The notes under the pieces: generated by a model
Databases searched by the model: none
Told to the model about the DNA's origin: nothing
What the model saw: only the letters and a program-made list of their open reading frames with translations
Shown here: piece by piece, positions 1 to 11,312 of the stretch
How the letters are laid out: every line of letters begins with the position of its first letter
Numbering within the stretch: position 1 is the first letter of the stretch
Program-made: the position numbers and the translations under genes
NCBI GenBank assembly: GCA_014584345.1
Contig: JACTNB010000027.1
Span: forward strand, 52,871 to 116,870
Direction: 5' to 3'
From: Planctomycetota bacterium
GTDB taxonomy: Bacteria; Planctomycetota; Planctomycetia; Planctomycetales; Planctomycetaceae
DNA: 64,000 nucleotides

Positions 1-13
1 ATGCCACACGAGT

Positions 14-1924
14 TCACAACGCCCGACGCAAGGCTTGCGCGAGATCAGCCGAGGTGGCATTATAAACTTCCCGGCAGGCTTCGTTCACGTTGCGTCCGTC
101 GATCACCAGCCGGGCAAAACGGCGAAATTGTTCCGCACTTCCCGAATTCAACAGAAAACGGGTCGTCACATAGCCGACATGTTCGGTGGCATCGGGTGCG
201 AAGGTGCCGTTCTGGAACAGGTCTTCGGGCCTCCGCAACCCTGCCAGCACCCCCGAGGCGGACCCCTGCATCGATTTTTCAAACTCATCCGAGCGTAGCG
301 CGGGATCCGCCAACGCCCAACCGGCCCCTTCCAGCAACCAGAGGGGCCGCGCGCGGGCATTGGTTTGCCAATAGGCCGAATTCAGGGACTTGAATAAGGT
401 CCACCGCAGGGCCGGCTTCGTCGCGGTGGAGACATCTCCGGTATCGAGTAGAGCCACGTAGGCATCGTTGAAGTTATCCGTGACCCGCGCGTGGCCAAAC
501 AGGGTATCTGCAGGTTGACGATTTTCGATCGAGCGGTTGAATTCGTCGTAGTCGTAACGATCCTTGAAGACATAAATCGCAAGGCGTCCCCGCCAACTGG
601 GCAAATCCTTCAGCCCGAACCGGGACTGCAGATCCTTCAAGCCAGCATCGGCCCAGGTCGCCACTTCCCCCATGCGGGAGGAATCCACGTTCCCCATGAT
701 CAGGAATTTATCGGTACTGACGGTAATTGGCTTGGCGCTGGCCAGCGTGCGACGCCAGTGGGCCTCGGCCTTATCCTGGCGAAATTTCTGGAACTCCGGC
801 TCGGGCATTTCGCGCAGCCGTTTCGCGAGAACTTCCTCGTCGGTGGGGACCAAGTCCCGGATTCGCATTTTGGGATCATCCACATCGATTTTGATCCCTT
901 CCAAAATCCAGGTTCGAAGGTCTTCGTAGTTTTTGCGCGTGATACGGGCCTGGCCCTGGGGCATCCGCGGATTTTCCAGCCCCCCCGTCAGACGGAACAG
1001 TCGGCTCTCTTCGAGTTTACCGGGAATCAGCACGACTCCGCTGTCGCCGCCGATCAACATGCTCTCGATGGTTTCCAGGGAAAAGCCGCTGTCGGGATTA
1101 TTGCCGCCGTGGCAGCCGATACAAAACGTGACAAACAGCGGGGCAATATCCTGCTTGAAAGAAACGGTTTCGGTGCCCTCCGGCTTGGCAATCTTGATTT
1201 CGGGTTTTTTCATCGTGGGCTTGCCCAGGTCCGCGAGCAGGGTCGTTTCGTCGTCGTGATCGTACCGCGCCCCCTGATTAATCCACTCCGCGATTTTGTT
1301 GATCTCGGCGGGGGGTAATGGCTGGGGCCCGCGCGGCATGCGTTGCTGCCCGGGTGCAACGAGCCGCAATGCCAGTAGACTCCGCTGAGCACTCCCTGGC
1401 ACAAGGAGGGGCCCGGATGTTCCTCCCTGGCGGAGTCCCGCAAAGGTATCGAGACGCAGGCCCCCACGGGCATCGTCATCGTGGCAACTCACGCATTTGC
1501 CGGCCAGAATGGGCGCGATTTCCTTGCTGAAGCTGATCCCCTGATTCGGTTTTGACGCATCGCCGGGGTTCATTTGTCGCTGCAACTGCTGTTTTTGTGT
1601 GTCAATCGCCTTTTGCAACCCCGCGATGGCCGGATCCTGATCGGTCACGCCCGCGGCTGACGCAATCTCCTTCAAGGTGCCCTCGGTTTCCTCCAGCAGT
1701 TTTTGCGCTTCTTCGAAATCCTTGCGACGGATCAGTGAGGAGGCCTTGGTGAGTTCGCGGCGCAGATTGCTCAAATCGCGGCGATGTTCAGGAGTTAACT
1801 GTGCCTGCACGGGCGTTTCGATAGCCAGCATTCCCACAAACATCGCCAGCAGCATGAGTGCCACGGCAGGCTTGAAGCTTTGCATGAAAAGCTCGCACTT
1901 CATCAACAGGCAGGAGAACTTCAT
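14..1924 (-). CDS. Secreted protein with two planctomycete-type cytochrome c modules and a degenerate peptidase-MA-like tail
   Basis: A likely periplasmic protein of 636 residues. The N-terminus carries a hydrophobic signal segment ending near PVQAQ. A short helical, charged stretch follows, then two CxxCH sites in separate modules: CVSCH near residue 145 and CIGCH near 270. Each is followed by the glycine-rich 'LIPGK..ESRLFRL..MPxG' pattern of planctomycete cytochrome modules (PSCyt1-like), so c-type haem binding is expected but not shown. The last 220 residues resemble the peptidase-MA/DUF1570 fold (LWLLEGAGWALAD), but where an HExxH would be expected the sequence reads LFKSLNSAY. The tail is therefore probably not a zinc protease. 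The start at 1924 has an AAGGG seven bases upstream; an internal ATG at 1885 would give a more usual signal peptide. It is divergent from larE. Confidence 0.8.
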   Translation of the reverse strand: MKFSCLLMKCELFMQSFKPAVALMLLAMFVGMLAIETPVQAQLTPEHRRDLSNLRRELTKASSLIRRKDFEEAQKLLEETEGTLKEIASAAGVTDQDPAIAGLQKAIDTQKQQLQRQMNPGDASKPNQGISFSKEIAPILAGKCVSCHDDDARGGLRLDTFAGLRQGGTSGPLLVPGSAQRSLLALRLVAPGQQRMPRGPQPLPPAEINKIAEWINQGARYDHDDETTLLADLGKPTMKKPEIKIAKPEGTETVSFKQDIAPLFVTFCIGCHGGNNPDSGFSLETIESMLIGGDSGVVLIPGKLEESRLFRLTGGLENPRMPQGQARITRKNYEDLRTWILEGIKIDVDDPKMRIRDLVPTDEEVLAKRLREMPEPEFQKFRQDKAEAHWRRTLASAKPITVSTDKFLIMGNVDSSRMGEVATWADAGLKDLQSRFGLKDLPSWRGRLAIYVFKDRYDYDEFNRSIENRQPADTLFGHARVTDNFNDAYVALLDTGDVSTATKPALRWTLFKSLNSAYWQTNARARPLWLLEGAGWALADPALRSDEFEKSMQGSASGVLAGLRRPEDLFQNGTFAPDATEHVGYVTTRFLLNSGSAEQFRRFARLVIDGRNVNEACREVYNATSADLAQALRRAL

Positions 1925-2258
1925 CGGGCAGCCCTTTGGGGGTAGCGTGTCGGAACAGTACAGCCCACCTCGGGATCAGGCCGAAAGGTCCATTCCAAGG
2001 GGACTGAAGGCGAGCGGACAGCGTATTGACCGCTTTTTGAGTTTATACGTAAACCACATCAAATCGCAAACAGTGAACCGAAATTTCGACCGGACGGGCC
2101 AGATTCCATTTTTTTGCCTGTTCCCCATTCGGACACTACCGGGAGATTCCTCGGAACCGAAGCAGGGCCCCCTTATTTGTTTCCGAGGAACGCCCCTGCC
2201 GGTATTATTAAGATGTGTTCCTTCCGTATAATCCGTTTTCTTCCTGGCTACTCTCGAC
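1925..2258. other. Divergent intergenic region, no gene seen
   Basis: This spacer lies between the two divergent genes and must hold both promoters. No clear -10/-35 pair, riboswitch or RNA gene was recognised. Confidence 0.4.
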
Positions 2259-3089
2259 ATGCTTAGCAGTACACTTATCAACAAACGAGAGAAGCTGTTG
2301 GCCTGGCTGGAGCAAGCCGGGCGAGTAGGGGTGGCATTTTCCGCGGGCGTGGACAGTACCGTGCTGGCAAAAGCGGCCCGGTTGGCATGTGGTTCCGGGG
2401 CGCTCGCCCTGCTTGCGGAAAGTCCTTCGTTGCCACGGGGAACCATGGAGGAAGCGGTTTCCCTGGCGAAACGGATCGATATTCCCTTGCAGATCCTGCA
2501 AACCGGCGAGTTTCTGCGTCCGGAATACCAGGCGAATGCGGGTAATCGGTGTTATTTCTGCAAGCAGACACTGTATTTGTGTCTCTTGGAGCGAAAGGCC
2601 AAGTTGGGGATTGATATCGTGGTGAATGGCACGAATCTGGATGATTTGGGCGATTATCGCCCGGGCTTGCAGGCAGCAGAGGAGTTTGACGTGCGCAGCC
2701 CTTTTGTCGAAGTCGAACTGACAAAACCGGAAATCCGCGAATTGGCGCGTGACTGGGATCTCCCGGTCTGGGACAAGCCGGCCGCTCCGTGCCTGTCGAG
2801 CCGTATCGCCCATGGATTAGAAGTCACGGTGGAACGGGTTCGCCGCGTCGATGAAGCCGAAAGGTTTCTCAAAGAGTTTCTGCAGATCTCGGAATTACGA
2901 GTCCGGCACGAATTTCACGAGTTGGCCCGCATCGAAGTGCCGCTTTCTTCGCTCGAGTTGCTGACCAGGGAAGCAAACGCCGCAACCATTGTTCAGTTTT
3001 TGCGCGATCTCGGTTTCCGATATGTCACGGTTGATCTGGCCGGCTTCCGCTCCGGCAGTCTGAACGATGTCCTGCAGCTTCAGATTTAG
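2259..3089 (+). CDS. larE: ATP-dependent sacrificial sulfur transferase LarE-type protein
   Basis: This 276-residue PP-loop ATPase matches the LarE family. LarE adenylates pyridinium-3,5-biscarboxylate mononucleotide and gives up a cysteine sulfur to it while making the nickel-pincer cofactor of lactate racemase. Visible are the PP-loop SAGVDST (residues 28-34, with Ala where Gly is usual), a CYFC pair at 98-101, NGTNLDDLGDYRPG (123-136), and DKPAAPCLSSRI (172-183). Cys178 in the last motif corresponds to the sacrificial cysteine region of LarE. Length is normal. No larB, larC or lactate racemase gene lies in the window, so the target enzyme is unknown. Some LarE-like proteins may thiolate other substrates. 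Confidence 0.88.
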   Translation: MLSSTLINKREKLLAWLEQAGRVGVAFSAGVDSTVLAKAARLACGSGALALLAESPSLPRGTMEEAVSLAKRIDIPLQILQTGEFLRPEYQANAGNRCYFCKQTLYLCLLERKAKLGIDIVVNGTNLDDLGDYRPGLQAAEEFDVRSPFVEVELTKPEIRELARDWDLPVWDKPAAPCLSSRIAHGLEVTVERVRRVDEAERFLKEFLQISELRVRHEFHELARIEVPLSSLELLTREANAATIVQFLRDLGFRYVTVDLAGFRSGSLNDVLQLQI

Positions 3090-3131
3090 CCCATCAATTT
3101 AAGCATGAGCGCGAACACGCCGCATCGGCAA

Positions 3132-3270
3132 AACTAGCCGCGCCCATGAGGAAGCGGGCCAGAGGTACGCCGCTCATGTCGTGTTGTTTTCCATGCGAGT
3201 GGACTTTATGTCGGGCGGGTGCATTGCGATATGCCGCGCCCGCAGAGCCCGCTTCCGGTCAGGCGCGGCT
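3132..3270. repeat. Dispersed inverted-repeat element, copy A
   Basis: The left arm starts AACTAGCCGCGCCC (3132-3145) and continues to GAAGCGGGCC. The right arm is GCCCGCTTCC followed by GGCGCGGCT, ending at 3270, so the ends are inverted copies. The inner word ATTGCGATATGCCG (3223-3236) recurs exactly in the copy at 40.9 kb. The element fills the gap after larE and faces the FliL-like gene. Confidence 0.75.
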
Positions 3271-3336
3271 TTACCCTCGCTCGCACTGGCGGACAGGCAG
3301 ATCAGTGGCACCCGATTTCTCGCGCCTGACGGCGTA

Positions 3337-3933
3337 TTAGTCTTCACTGGGCAACTGAAATTGCAGAAAGTTCGCGAATTGAACGTCCTTGATGAATTGA
3401 TGGCCGATTACCTCGTTCAATTGTTCGACCAGTTTCGTGCGAAGCTTGGCCAGGCTGGGTTGCTTCAAATCCTCCCTGCTGGCATTACTCATGACGGCTT
3501 CCACGGTGGAGCGGAGTCGATGCTTGCGATTATGCACGATATTTTCCACATCAAGCAGTTGTTGGGAATGCCCATTGGTTGTCAGGTAGGCATCGTATTG
3601 CAGCACGGTCAGGTTACTGGGAGTCGCGGAACTCCGGGCCATGGTTTCGAAATCCCCCAGCGGAATTTCCAGGTTTCGCGAAGGGCCCTGGGGCGCTTGT
3701 TCTCGTTGTTGCCGGGAACGGATCTGTTCGCTGGCGCTCTGTTCCTGCACAAACAATACCAGCAGGCAGCTCATGCAAACCAGCGTGGTAATCAATACCA
3801 GTAGAAACAGATTATCGGATTTCCATTTCAGTGATGCGAACCAGGAGGGTTTCCTGGGTTGTTGTGATTGAATCTGTTTTTCCAACTCGTGCAGGCGAGT
3901 CAGCGATTCTTGCAGGTTATGCGGGAGTGACAT
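3337..3933 (-). CDS. FliL-like flagellar basal-body-associated protein
   Basis: This is a 198-residue membrane protein. The N-terminus is a short helical cytoplasmic part, one membrane span lies at about residues 42-62, and a Gln/Ser-rich linker follows. The extracytoplasmic domain runs LGDFETM ... LRSTVEAVMSNASREDL ... KLRTKLVEQLNEVIG ... VQFANFLQFQL. That order (G-F strand, 'R..I...LS..S..EL', 'LR..L...IN..L', 'V.F..FVVQ') is the FliL pattern. FliL sits at the flagellar motor and supports stator function. It lies 63 bases after the cupin gene on the same strand and not in a flagellar operon, so the assignment rests on the protein pattern only. A non-flagellar FliL-like protein is possible. 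Confidence 0.65.
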   Translation of the reverse strand: MSLPHNLQESLTRLHELEKQIQSQQPRKPSWFASLKWKSDNLFLLVLITTLVCMSCLLVLFVQEQSASEQIRSRQQREQAPQGPSRNLEIPLGDFETMARSSATPSNLTVLQYDAYLTTNGHSQQLLDVENIVHNRKHRLRSTVEAVMSNASREDLKQPSLAKLRTKLVEQLNEVIGHQFIKDVQFANFLQFQLPSED

Positions 3934-3996
3934 AGGCGTGGTATTTGGAAAGGGTGGGATTCGTGGGAGAGTTCGTCCAAGGGAAAGGCGTGCCCA

Positions 3997-5052
3997 CTAG
4001 ACACCGGCAAGTACCGCTTCCTCTTCCGTAAAAGAGAGATCCGTCTGGCCGTCCAGCAGCACATAACCTTTGTCCGCCAGGGGGTCGATGCGGAATCGTT
4101 TGCGGTAGGAAAATGGTTCCGGGGACTTTCGTTTTGTCAGTTGATCCCATATCCGCAGACAGCGCACATAGGCTTCCTTGAACCGGGCGGTCCAGAGCCG
4201 AGGATCCGTCGAGAGATGTTTGCAGCCAAACTGTCGCCGTAAATGATAATTGGCCAGATGGACGTTGATCCGCCGCTTAGCCAGGGGGTTGCGGTGTTCC
4301 GTCGACAGGGAAACGTTCAGTCCGTCGCGGTTTGTCACGCGATGGGGTGTGTTTTGCGGCCAGGTGATCATCTGGCCCGGTTGCAGCCGAAATGAAATCG
4401 CGTAATTTTCGAACCAGGATTGATAAGGCATATCTTCGGCCATTTGGCCCAGAATCAGCCGTTCGATATTGCGAGGCGAAACGAAACGATCGTCGAAGGG
4501 GGGATAGACCCAGACCTGCTTTTCTCCCCGCAAATGCCACAACATGTTCACAGGCAAGTCGATATGGTAATACACCATGGCGTTGGGCGAGGAAATCAGG
4601 AGATTCGCGGAGCGATGCTGTGCCTGAAATCCGGGGCATTGGGATTCCAGTTCGTGGTAGATGGAATCCAGCATTCGGGCGTATTCGGGATGAAAACGGG
4701 CCAGCGAGACCAGATTGACCCATAACTGCCCGTTCTTGACGGCTTGCAGCAGATCCTCGGCGGAAGTCTCGCCGCGTACGCCGGTCATCCATTCGAACCT
4801 GTTTTCATCGTTCCCCATGGCGGCAATGGTCAGGTAATCCTGGGGATGCAGATCGATCAACTCGCACAGAGCCTCGTCGGAAAACAGTCCGCTCTCATGC
4901 ACGCGGTGCCGGGCCGTGAGCACGGTTTTTTCCAGCATGCGGTAATCTTCGGGGGGCCAATCCACAAGATATGAATTTTCCGAATACACGTCCGCTTCTC
5001 CCAGATCTGGATGATGCATGCCACAGTTGAAGAAATCCACTGTGGGAAGCAT
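3997..5052 (-). CDS. JmjC-like / Cupin_8 family protein
   Basis: This 351-residue cytoplasmic protein has a double-stranded beta-helix core. Candidate Fe(II) ligands are HID in YYHIDLPVN, near residue 160, and the His of TPHRVTN, near 240, with LQPGQMITWPQNTPHRV between. This is the H-x-D...H arrangement of Fe(II)/2-oxoglutarate oxygenases of the JmjC/Cupin_8 group. WHLRGEKQVWVYPP is a conserved strand of the same fold. The substrate cannot be told: relatives hydroxylate proteins or small molecules. It lies downstream of dxs on the same strand. No strong ribosome site precedes the ATG at 5052. Confidence 0.75.
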   Translation of the reverse strand: MLPTVDFFNCGMHHPDLGEADVYSENSYLVDWPPEDYRMLEKTVLTARHRVHESGLFSDEALCELIDLHPQDYLTIAAMGNDENRFEWMTGVRGETSAEDLLQAVKNGQLWVNLVSLARFHPEYARMLDSIYHELESQCPGFQAQHRSANLLISSPNAMVYYHIDLPVNMLWHLRGEKQVWVYPPFDDRFVSPRNIERLILGQMAEDMPYQSWFENYAISFRLQPGQMITWPQNTPHRVTNRDGLNVSLSTEHRNPLAKRRINVHLANYHLRRQFGCKHLSTDPRLWTARFKEAYVRCLRIWDQLTKRKSPEPFSYRKRFRIDPLADKGYVLLDGQTDLSFTEEEAVLAGV

Positions 5053-5187
5053 AACTCGGGGATCGGGAGAAGTGCCCGAAAAACGGGGGCGGAAATACCG
5101 ACCGGCACCCCCACGGCAAAATCAACCGACAGAATCGATATCGGTGTACCGGAGGCTGTTGCCCCGGGGCAACAGCGTGTGCGAAAA

Positions 5188-7107
<1,920 letters not shown>

Positions 7108-7280
7108 CACTTTTCCAACGATTCGCCGCCAGGGGCGAATGCTTTCTTCGTGGTCTATGTTGAATCATTACAAGAGATTCGATCGATACCCGGCCCGTCG
7201 GGAATACCCTGGTACCATCCCGAATCCCATTCTCCGCCTGCCGCGGCAATTTCGCTCACGTTTTCGCGAGCAAAATTCCC

Positions 7281-8213
7281 TCAACACGCCCGCTCGATGA
7301 TATACCGAGCCAACACCCGCAAATCGGCTGCTTCCTCGCCAAACGGATCCAGCGAGTGCAGCGCGTCCCGTACCAGGGATTCCGCCACGCGACGACTTTC
7401 CACCAAGCCCAGCACCGCGGGGTAGGTCAGTTTGTCGCGGTTGGCATCCTTCCCAACCCCTTTCCCCATCTGCTCCTCGGTTGCGGTACAATCTAGAATA
7501 TCATCCATGACCTGAAATGCCAGACCTACAGCATCGCCGTATCGTGTCAGGGCGTCAAGTTGTTCCGCGGTCGCTGCTGCCAGAATTGCCCCCATGCGGA
7601 CCGCGCAAGTGATTATTTTACCTGTCTTACGACGATGAATGGCCTGCAAAGCGGCCAGTTCCTCCCCGGGAGACGATATAATTTTGTCGACGGAGACCGC
7701 AGCCTCCGGGGTATGTTCTCTCGATTCCGCCTCGATGTCTGCCTGCTGCCCGCCGACCATTCCCACAACACCAGCCGCTGCCGCCAGTTCCCGGCAGCAG
7801 TGTACCGCCTGAGCGGGATCTTCGATCCGCGTGGCCAGAACTTCGAAGGCATGGGTCAACAGTCCATCCCCCGCCAGAATCGCGGTCGCTTCGCCGAATT
7901 GACGATGATTCGTGGGGCGCCCCCGCCTCAAATCGTCGTTATCCATCGCGGGGAGATCGTCGTGGATCAGGGAATACGTGTGAATCATTTCGATCGCCAG
8001 GGCCGCGGGAAGAGCAGCACGGGGCGCGCCACCGCAAGCCCGGCAGGACAGCAGCGTCAACAAGGGACGAAGTCGCTTCCCTCCGGCGAGCAAACTGTAA
8101 CGAACGGCATCCCGCAAGCGGGACGGGCACTCGGCGGAAAAGTCTGTCGATTCCGCCAGCCCCTGCTCGATCATTTCCCGAAGTCGGTCTACCTCACATG
8201 AAAATGGATTCAC
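7281..8213 (-). CDS. ispA: Polyprenyl diphosphate synthase (farnesyl/geranylgeranyl type)
   Basis: This trans-prenyltransferase of about 310 residues elongates allylic diphosphates with isopentenyl diphosphate. Both aspartate-rich motifs are present: HDDLPAMDNDDLRRG (first motif, DDxxxxD type) and VMDDILD (second). GGKRLRP near the N-terminus is the diphosphate-binding lysine/arginine segment. The start was placed at the GTG at 8213 because GAGGA lies just upstream and the frame beyond it overlaps argJ. The small-residue pattern before the first motif fits C15/C20 products, but chain length cannot be fixed by eye. It heads the dxs gene group. Confidence 0.92.
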   Translation of the reverse strand: MNPFSCEVDRLREMIEQGLAESTDFSAECPSRLRDAVRYSLLAGGKRLRPLLTLLSCRACGGAPRAALPAALAIEMIHTYSLIHDDLPAMDNDDLRRGRPTNHRQFGEATAILAGDGLLTHAFEVLATRIEDPAQAVHCCRELAAAAGVVGMVGGQQADIEAESREHTPEAAVSVDKIISSPGEELAALQAIHRRKTGKIITCAVRMGAILAAATAEQLDALTRYGDAVGLAFQVMDDILDCTATEEQMGKGVGKDANRDKLTYPAVLGLVESRRVAESLVRDALHSLDPFGEEAADLRVLARYIIERAC

Positions 8214-8317
8214 ACGGTCCTCGTAGCGAGTATACTGTTCCCTTCCGGCACCCCAGGGAAGGGGATGTCTGTCGCGAAGCGGGCATCTTAACATAATTCG
8301 AGGGCATGGGAACATTG

Positions 8318-9520
8318 ATGACAAGCGATTCAAATCACATTCTGCCGCTCGATTTCCTGGTGGCGGGGCTCCCCTGCGGAATCAAGCAGAATTCCACGAA
8401 ACGGGACCTGGCCCTGTTCACCTCGGAACGAGATTGCGTGGCGGTGGGCGTTTTCACCACCAATAAAGTGTGCGGCGCCCCGGTGCAGGTCAGTCGGGAA
8501 CGCTTGCCCTCCTCCCTGGTGCGGGGTGTACTGATCAATTCCGGGAATGCCAATGCCTGCACCGGAGAGCAGGGTCTGGCGGATGCCCGCGAAATGACCG
8601 CACTCGTAGCACAAGGCCTGGGGCTCTCGGCCGAATCCGTGCTGGTGTGTTCCACCGGAATCATCGGTCATCCCCTCCCCATGCAGAAACTGCGCGATGG
8701 CATCCCCCAAGTGGTCGCCGCGCGGGGCAATTCGGAAGAGCATCTGCAGCAGGCTGCCCAGGCCATGATGACTACCGATACCTACCCCAAGCGGATATCG
8801 CGGACCATCCCCCTGGAAACCGGAACCGTCACCCTGACCGGCGTGGCGAAGGGGGCAGCCATGATCGCCCCCAACATGGCCACCATGCTGAGCGTGCTGA
8901 TGACCGACCTCGAATTGACCATCGAACAGGCCGACGAATTGATCCACACCGCGGTCAATCATTCCTTCAACTGCATCAGCGTGGAAGGGCATACCAGCAC
9001 CAGTGATTCCGTGATTCTACTGGCCAACGGGGCCTCGGGCGTCCGGCTTGAGGATCGCGGTGATCTCGCCGCGTTCCAGGCCGCCTTGAACAAATTTAGC
9101 CAGGAACTGTCCCAGATGATCGTCCGCGACGCGGAGGGGGCCGAACACTTCATCGCCGTCGATGTCGAAGGCGCCCGTAGCTTCGAGGATGCCGAGCAGA
9201 TCGCCCGCACCGTCGCCAACGATGTGCTGGTGAAAGCTGCCGTCGCGGGGAACGACCCCAACTGGGGACGCGTTATTTCGGCCTGCGGACGGACCGGGCT
9301 GGTCGATTCCGAGCGGGATATCTCGCTTGCCATCAACAACTTCGCCGTCTTCCGCAACGGGGCACCTGTCGAATACGACGAGGAAAAAATTTCAGCCGCC
9401 ATGCGCACGGGCGATGTGCAATTCGACATCACACTCCCCTACGGTCGAGGCCGCTGGCGCATCTGGACCTGCGATCTTACCCAGGAATACATCCGCCTGA
9501 ATTCGGAATACAAAACCTGA
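8318..9520 (+). CDS. argJ: Bifunctional glutamate N-acetyltransferase / amino-acid acetyltransferase ArgJ
   Basis: ArgJ transfers the acetyl group from N-acetylornithine to glutamate and, in bifunctional forms, also uses acetyl-CoA, in arginine synthesis. The proenzyme cuts itself before the Thr of KGAAMIAPNMATML, near residue 190, which is intact. FTTNKVCGAPV, NSGNANACTG and GNDPNWGRV are further family signatures, and the C-terminus has the usual NSEYKT-like end. Length is about 400 residues, as usual. The ATG at 8318 has GGGAA at good spacing; an ATG at 8306 is possible. It diverges from ispA with start codons about 100 bases apart. Confidence 0.95.
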   Translation: MTSDSNHILPLDFLVAGLPCGIKQNSTKRDLALFTSERDCVAVGVFTTNKVCGAPVQVSRERLPSSLVRGVLINSGNANACTGEQGLADAREMTALVAQGLGLSAESVLVCSTGIIGHPLPMQKLRDGIPQVVAARGNSEEHLQQAAQAMMTTDTYPKRISRTIPLETGTVTLTGVAKGAAMIAPNMATMLSVLMTDLELTIEQADELIHTAVNHSFNCISVEGHTSTSDSVILLANGASGVRLEDRGDLAAFQAALNKFSQELSQMIVRDAEGAEHFIAVDVEGARSFEDAEQIARTVANDVLVKAAVAGNDPNWGRVISACGRTGLVDSERDISLAINNFAVFRNGAPVEYDEEKISAAMRTGDVQFDITLPYGRGRWRIWTCDLTQEYIRLNSEYKT

Positions 9521-9592
9521 TCCCGCTTTGTTTCAGAGTATTTCCGGTTTTGGGTTGAGTACAAGGAGTATTCCTTGTTGCGTCGCTTGCAC

Positions 9593-9813
9593 GGATTTCT
9601 CACAGGGGGAAATAAAACAGGATTGCTGACCTCGACGAACTAGCCGCGCCCGCCAGGAAGCGGGCCAAGCGGGCGGTTCCCCGAGGAAAACTCCTGGCAC
9701 ACCACATCAACTCTGGCAATGACTATAATAACAGCGGACCCAGCGTGGCCCGCTTCCCCGCGGGAGCGGCTTAAAGTGGAGACTTTTTCGAGACAAACCC
9801 TGCCGCGTTAACC
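9593..9813. repeat. Dispersed inverted-repeat element, copy B
   Basis: It starts with GGATTTCTCAC (9593), followed by AATAAAACAGGATTGCTGAC (9611-9630). That 20-mer recurs exactly, inverted, at 40998-41017. Then come the arm AACTAGCCGCGCCCGCCAGG, a middle part resembling copy C (GAGGAAAACTCCTGG, CACATCAACTCTGGCAA), and a decayed right arm (GGCCCGCTTCC, then ACTTTTTCGAGACAAA). The rest of the gap 9521-10021 shows no gene. GCAAGGAGAGACTACTC is the ribosome site of the next gene. Confidence 0.75.
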
Positions 9814-10021
9814 ACCGGGCGGGACATGCGGGCGCTGCTCGGTTTTCACTCGTAACCCCGGATACCGCGACTGCTTTGCAATTCTGTACGCAAGCGATCA
9901 GAATACCGTCTCGTCACATATGGATGACTGGATTCCAGTTCCGTGTTGCGGGATTCCAACGGTATTGCTTCTTCTTCGATAGACACAAATTCACTTACAG
10001 CACTGCAAGGAGAGACTACTC

Positions 10022-11239
10022 ATGGCCAATGTCGCCCAGTTGACCGCCGACGCCTTGACGGAAGGGGGAGGCATTCTCCGTCTCGCCCCCACCTGGGTTC
10101 CCCGTTCGTTCCTGCAACCCGGACGTCGGCTGAAATTGCGCCCCCAGGATTATTACGCCCTGGGGATGCATCGGGGGGGCATCGATGAACGCTGGTTCGG
10201 TTCCACCACCGAAGCCGCCAACGAAAATCGCAACCACGACGAAGGGCTTTCCTACTGCGTGTTTCGCGGCGAACGCTTCCTGCTCCGCGATGCCATCGCG
10301 GAACTGAAAGCCGAAATCATCGGAGAGCACATCTGGAAAACATACCAGAAATGGCCCGTCTACTCGAAATTCTTCGATAACATGGGGCCGATTCCCCATC
10401 ACATGCACCAGAACGCTGAACAGGCGAAACTCGTTGGGCAGGAAGGCAAACCGGAATCCTATTACTTCCCGCCGCAGATGAACCAGATCGGCAACAACTT
10501 CCCCTATACGTTCATGGGACTGGAACCGGGGACCAGCAAGCAGCAGGTGATTGATTGCCTCGACCGCTGGAACGCGGGGGACAACGGCATTCTCGATCTC
10601 TCGAAAGCTTACCGTCTCAAACCGGGAACGGGCTGGCTGATTCCCCCCTGCGTGCTGCATGCTCCCGGTTCGCTGGTCACCTACGAACCGCAATGGGGGA
10701 GCGACGTGTTCGGCATGTACCAGTCCCTTGTCGAGGGACGCATGGTCCCCCGCTCGCTGCTGACCAAGGACTTCCCCGAAGACAAGCACAACGACAACGC
10801 CTATCTGGTCGATGCCCTCGACTGGGAAAAGAACGTCGATCCCAACTTCAAGGATAGCAACTACCTGGAACCTGTCGTGTCCGAACAGGGCGATGGCTGG
10901 TGCGATAAGTGGATTGTGTACGGCAAGGTGGACGGCAAGCAACTCTTCACCGCCAAGGAACTGACGCTGCAACCCGGTGCGAAATGCAAAATCGCCGATG
11001 GAGGCGCGTATTCCTGGATCACCGTGCAGGGGAGCGGACGCATCGGCAAACTGCACCTGCAAAGCCCGGTGATGATCGCGTTCGGCGAAATGACCGAGGA
11101 CGAAGTTTTCGTGACGGCCAAAACCGCGGGCGAGGGAGTCGAATTCGAAAACACCGGCACCGAACCGCTCGTCGGCCTCCGCTACTTCGGCCCCGACGCT
11201 CAACCCAACGCCCCCGAACTGGGAGCCTGGAAGAAGTAG
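10022..11239 (+). CDS. Class I mannose-6-phosphate-isomerase-like cupin protein
   Basis: This 405-residue protein resembles type I phosphomannose isomerases. IPHHMHQN (residues 124-131) with a following GKPESYYF (142-149) is laid out like the zinc-binding 'Q-V-H-P ... G-K-x-E-x-W' of that family. GWLIPPCVLHAPGSLVTYEPQWGSDVF, further on, parallels 'vPAGtlHA.g....l.E.Q..SD'. A second, C-terminal cupin barrel (LQPGAKCKIADGG) completes the shape. The enzyme probably isomerises a sugar phosphate or a related sugar, but the true substrate is unknown. AAGGAGAG precedes the ATG. It ends in a clear terminator. Confidence 0.7.
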   Translation: MANVAQLTADALTEGGGILRLAPTWVPRSFLQPGRRLKLRPQDYYALGMHRGGIDERWFGSTTEAANENRNHDEGLSYCVFRGERFLLRDAIAELKAEIIGEHIWKTYQKWPVYSKFFDNMGPIPHHMHQNAEQAKLVGQEGKPESYYFPPQMNQIGNNFPYTFMGLEPGTSKQQVIDCLDRWNAGDNGILDLSKAYRLKPGTGWLIPPCVLHAPGSLVTYEPQWGSDVFGMYQSLVEGRMVPRSLLTKDFPEDKHNDNAYLVDALDWEKNVDPNFKDSNYLEPVVSEQGDGWCDKWIVYGKVDGKQLFTAKELTLQPGAKCKIADGGAYSWITVQGSGRIGKLHLQSPVMIAFGEMTEDEVFVTAKTAGEGVEFENTGTEPLVGLRYFGPDAQPNAPELGAWKK

Positions 11240-11268
11240 CCCCGGGCTGACTAAAAATCGATGAAAAG

Positions 11269-11312
11269 CAAAACAGGCCGGGGAAGGCGATTCCCCCGGC
11301 CTGTTTTTTGTG
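11269..11312 (+). terminator. Rho-independent terminator after the isomerase-like gene
   Basis: The stem AAAACAGGCCGGGG(AA) pairs with (TT)CCCCCGGCCTGTTTT with one bulged C. It has a short GGCGA loop and runs into TTTTTT. Confidence 0.9.
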
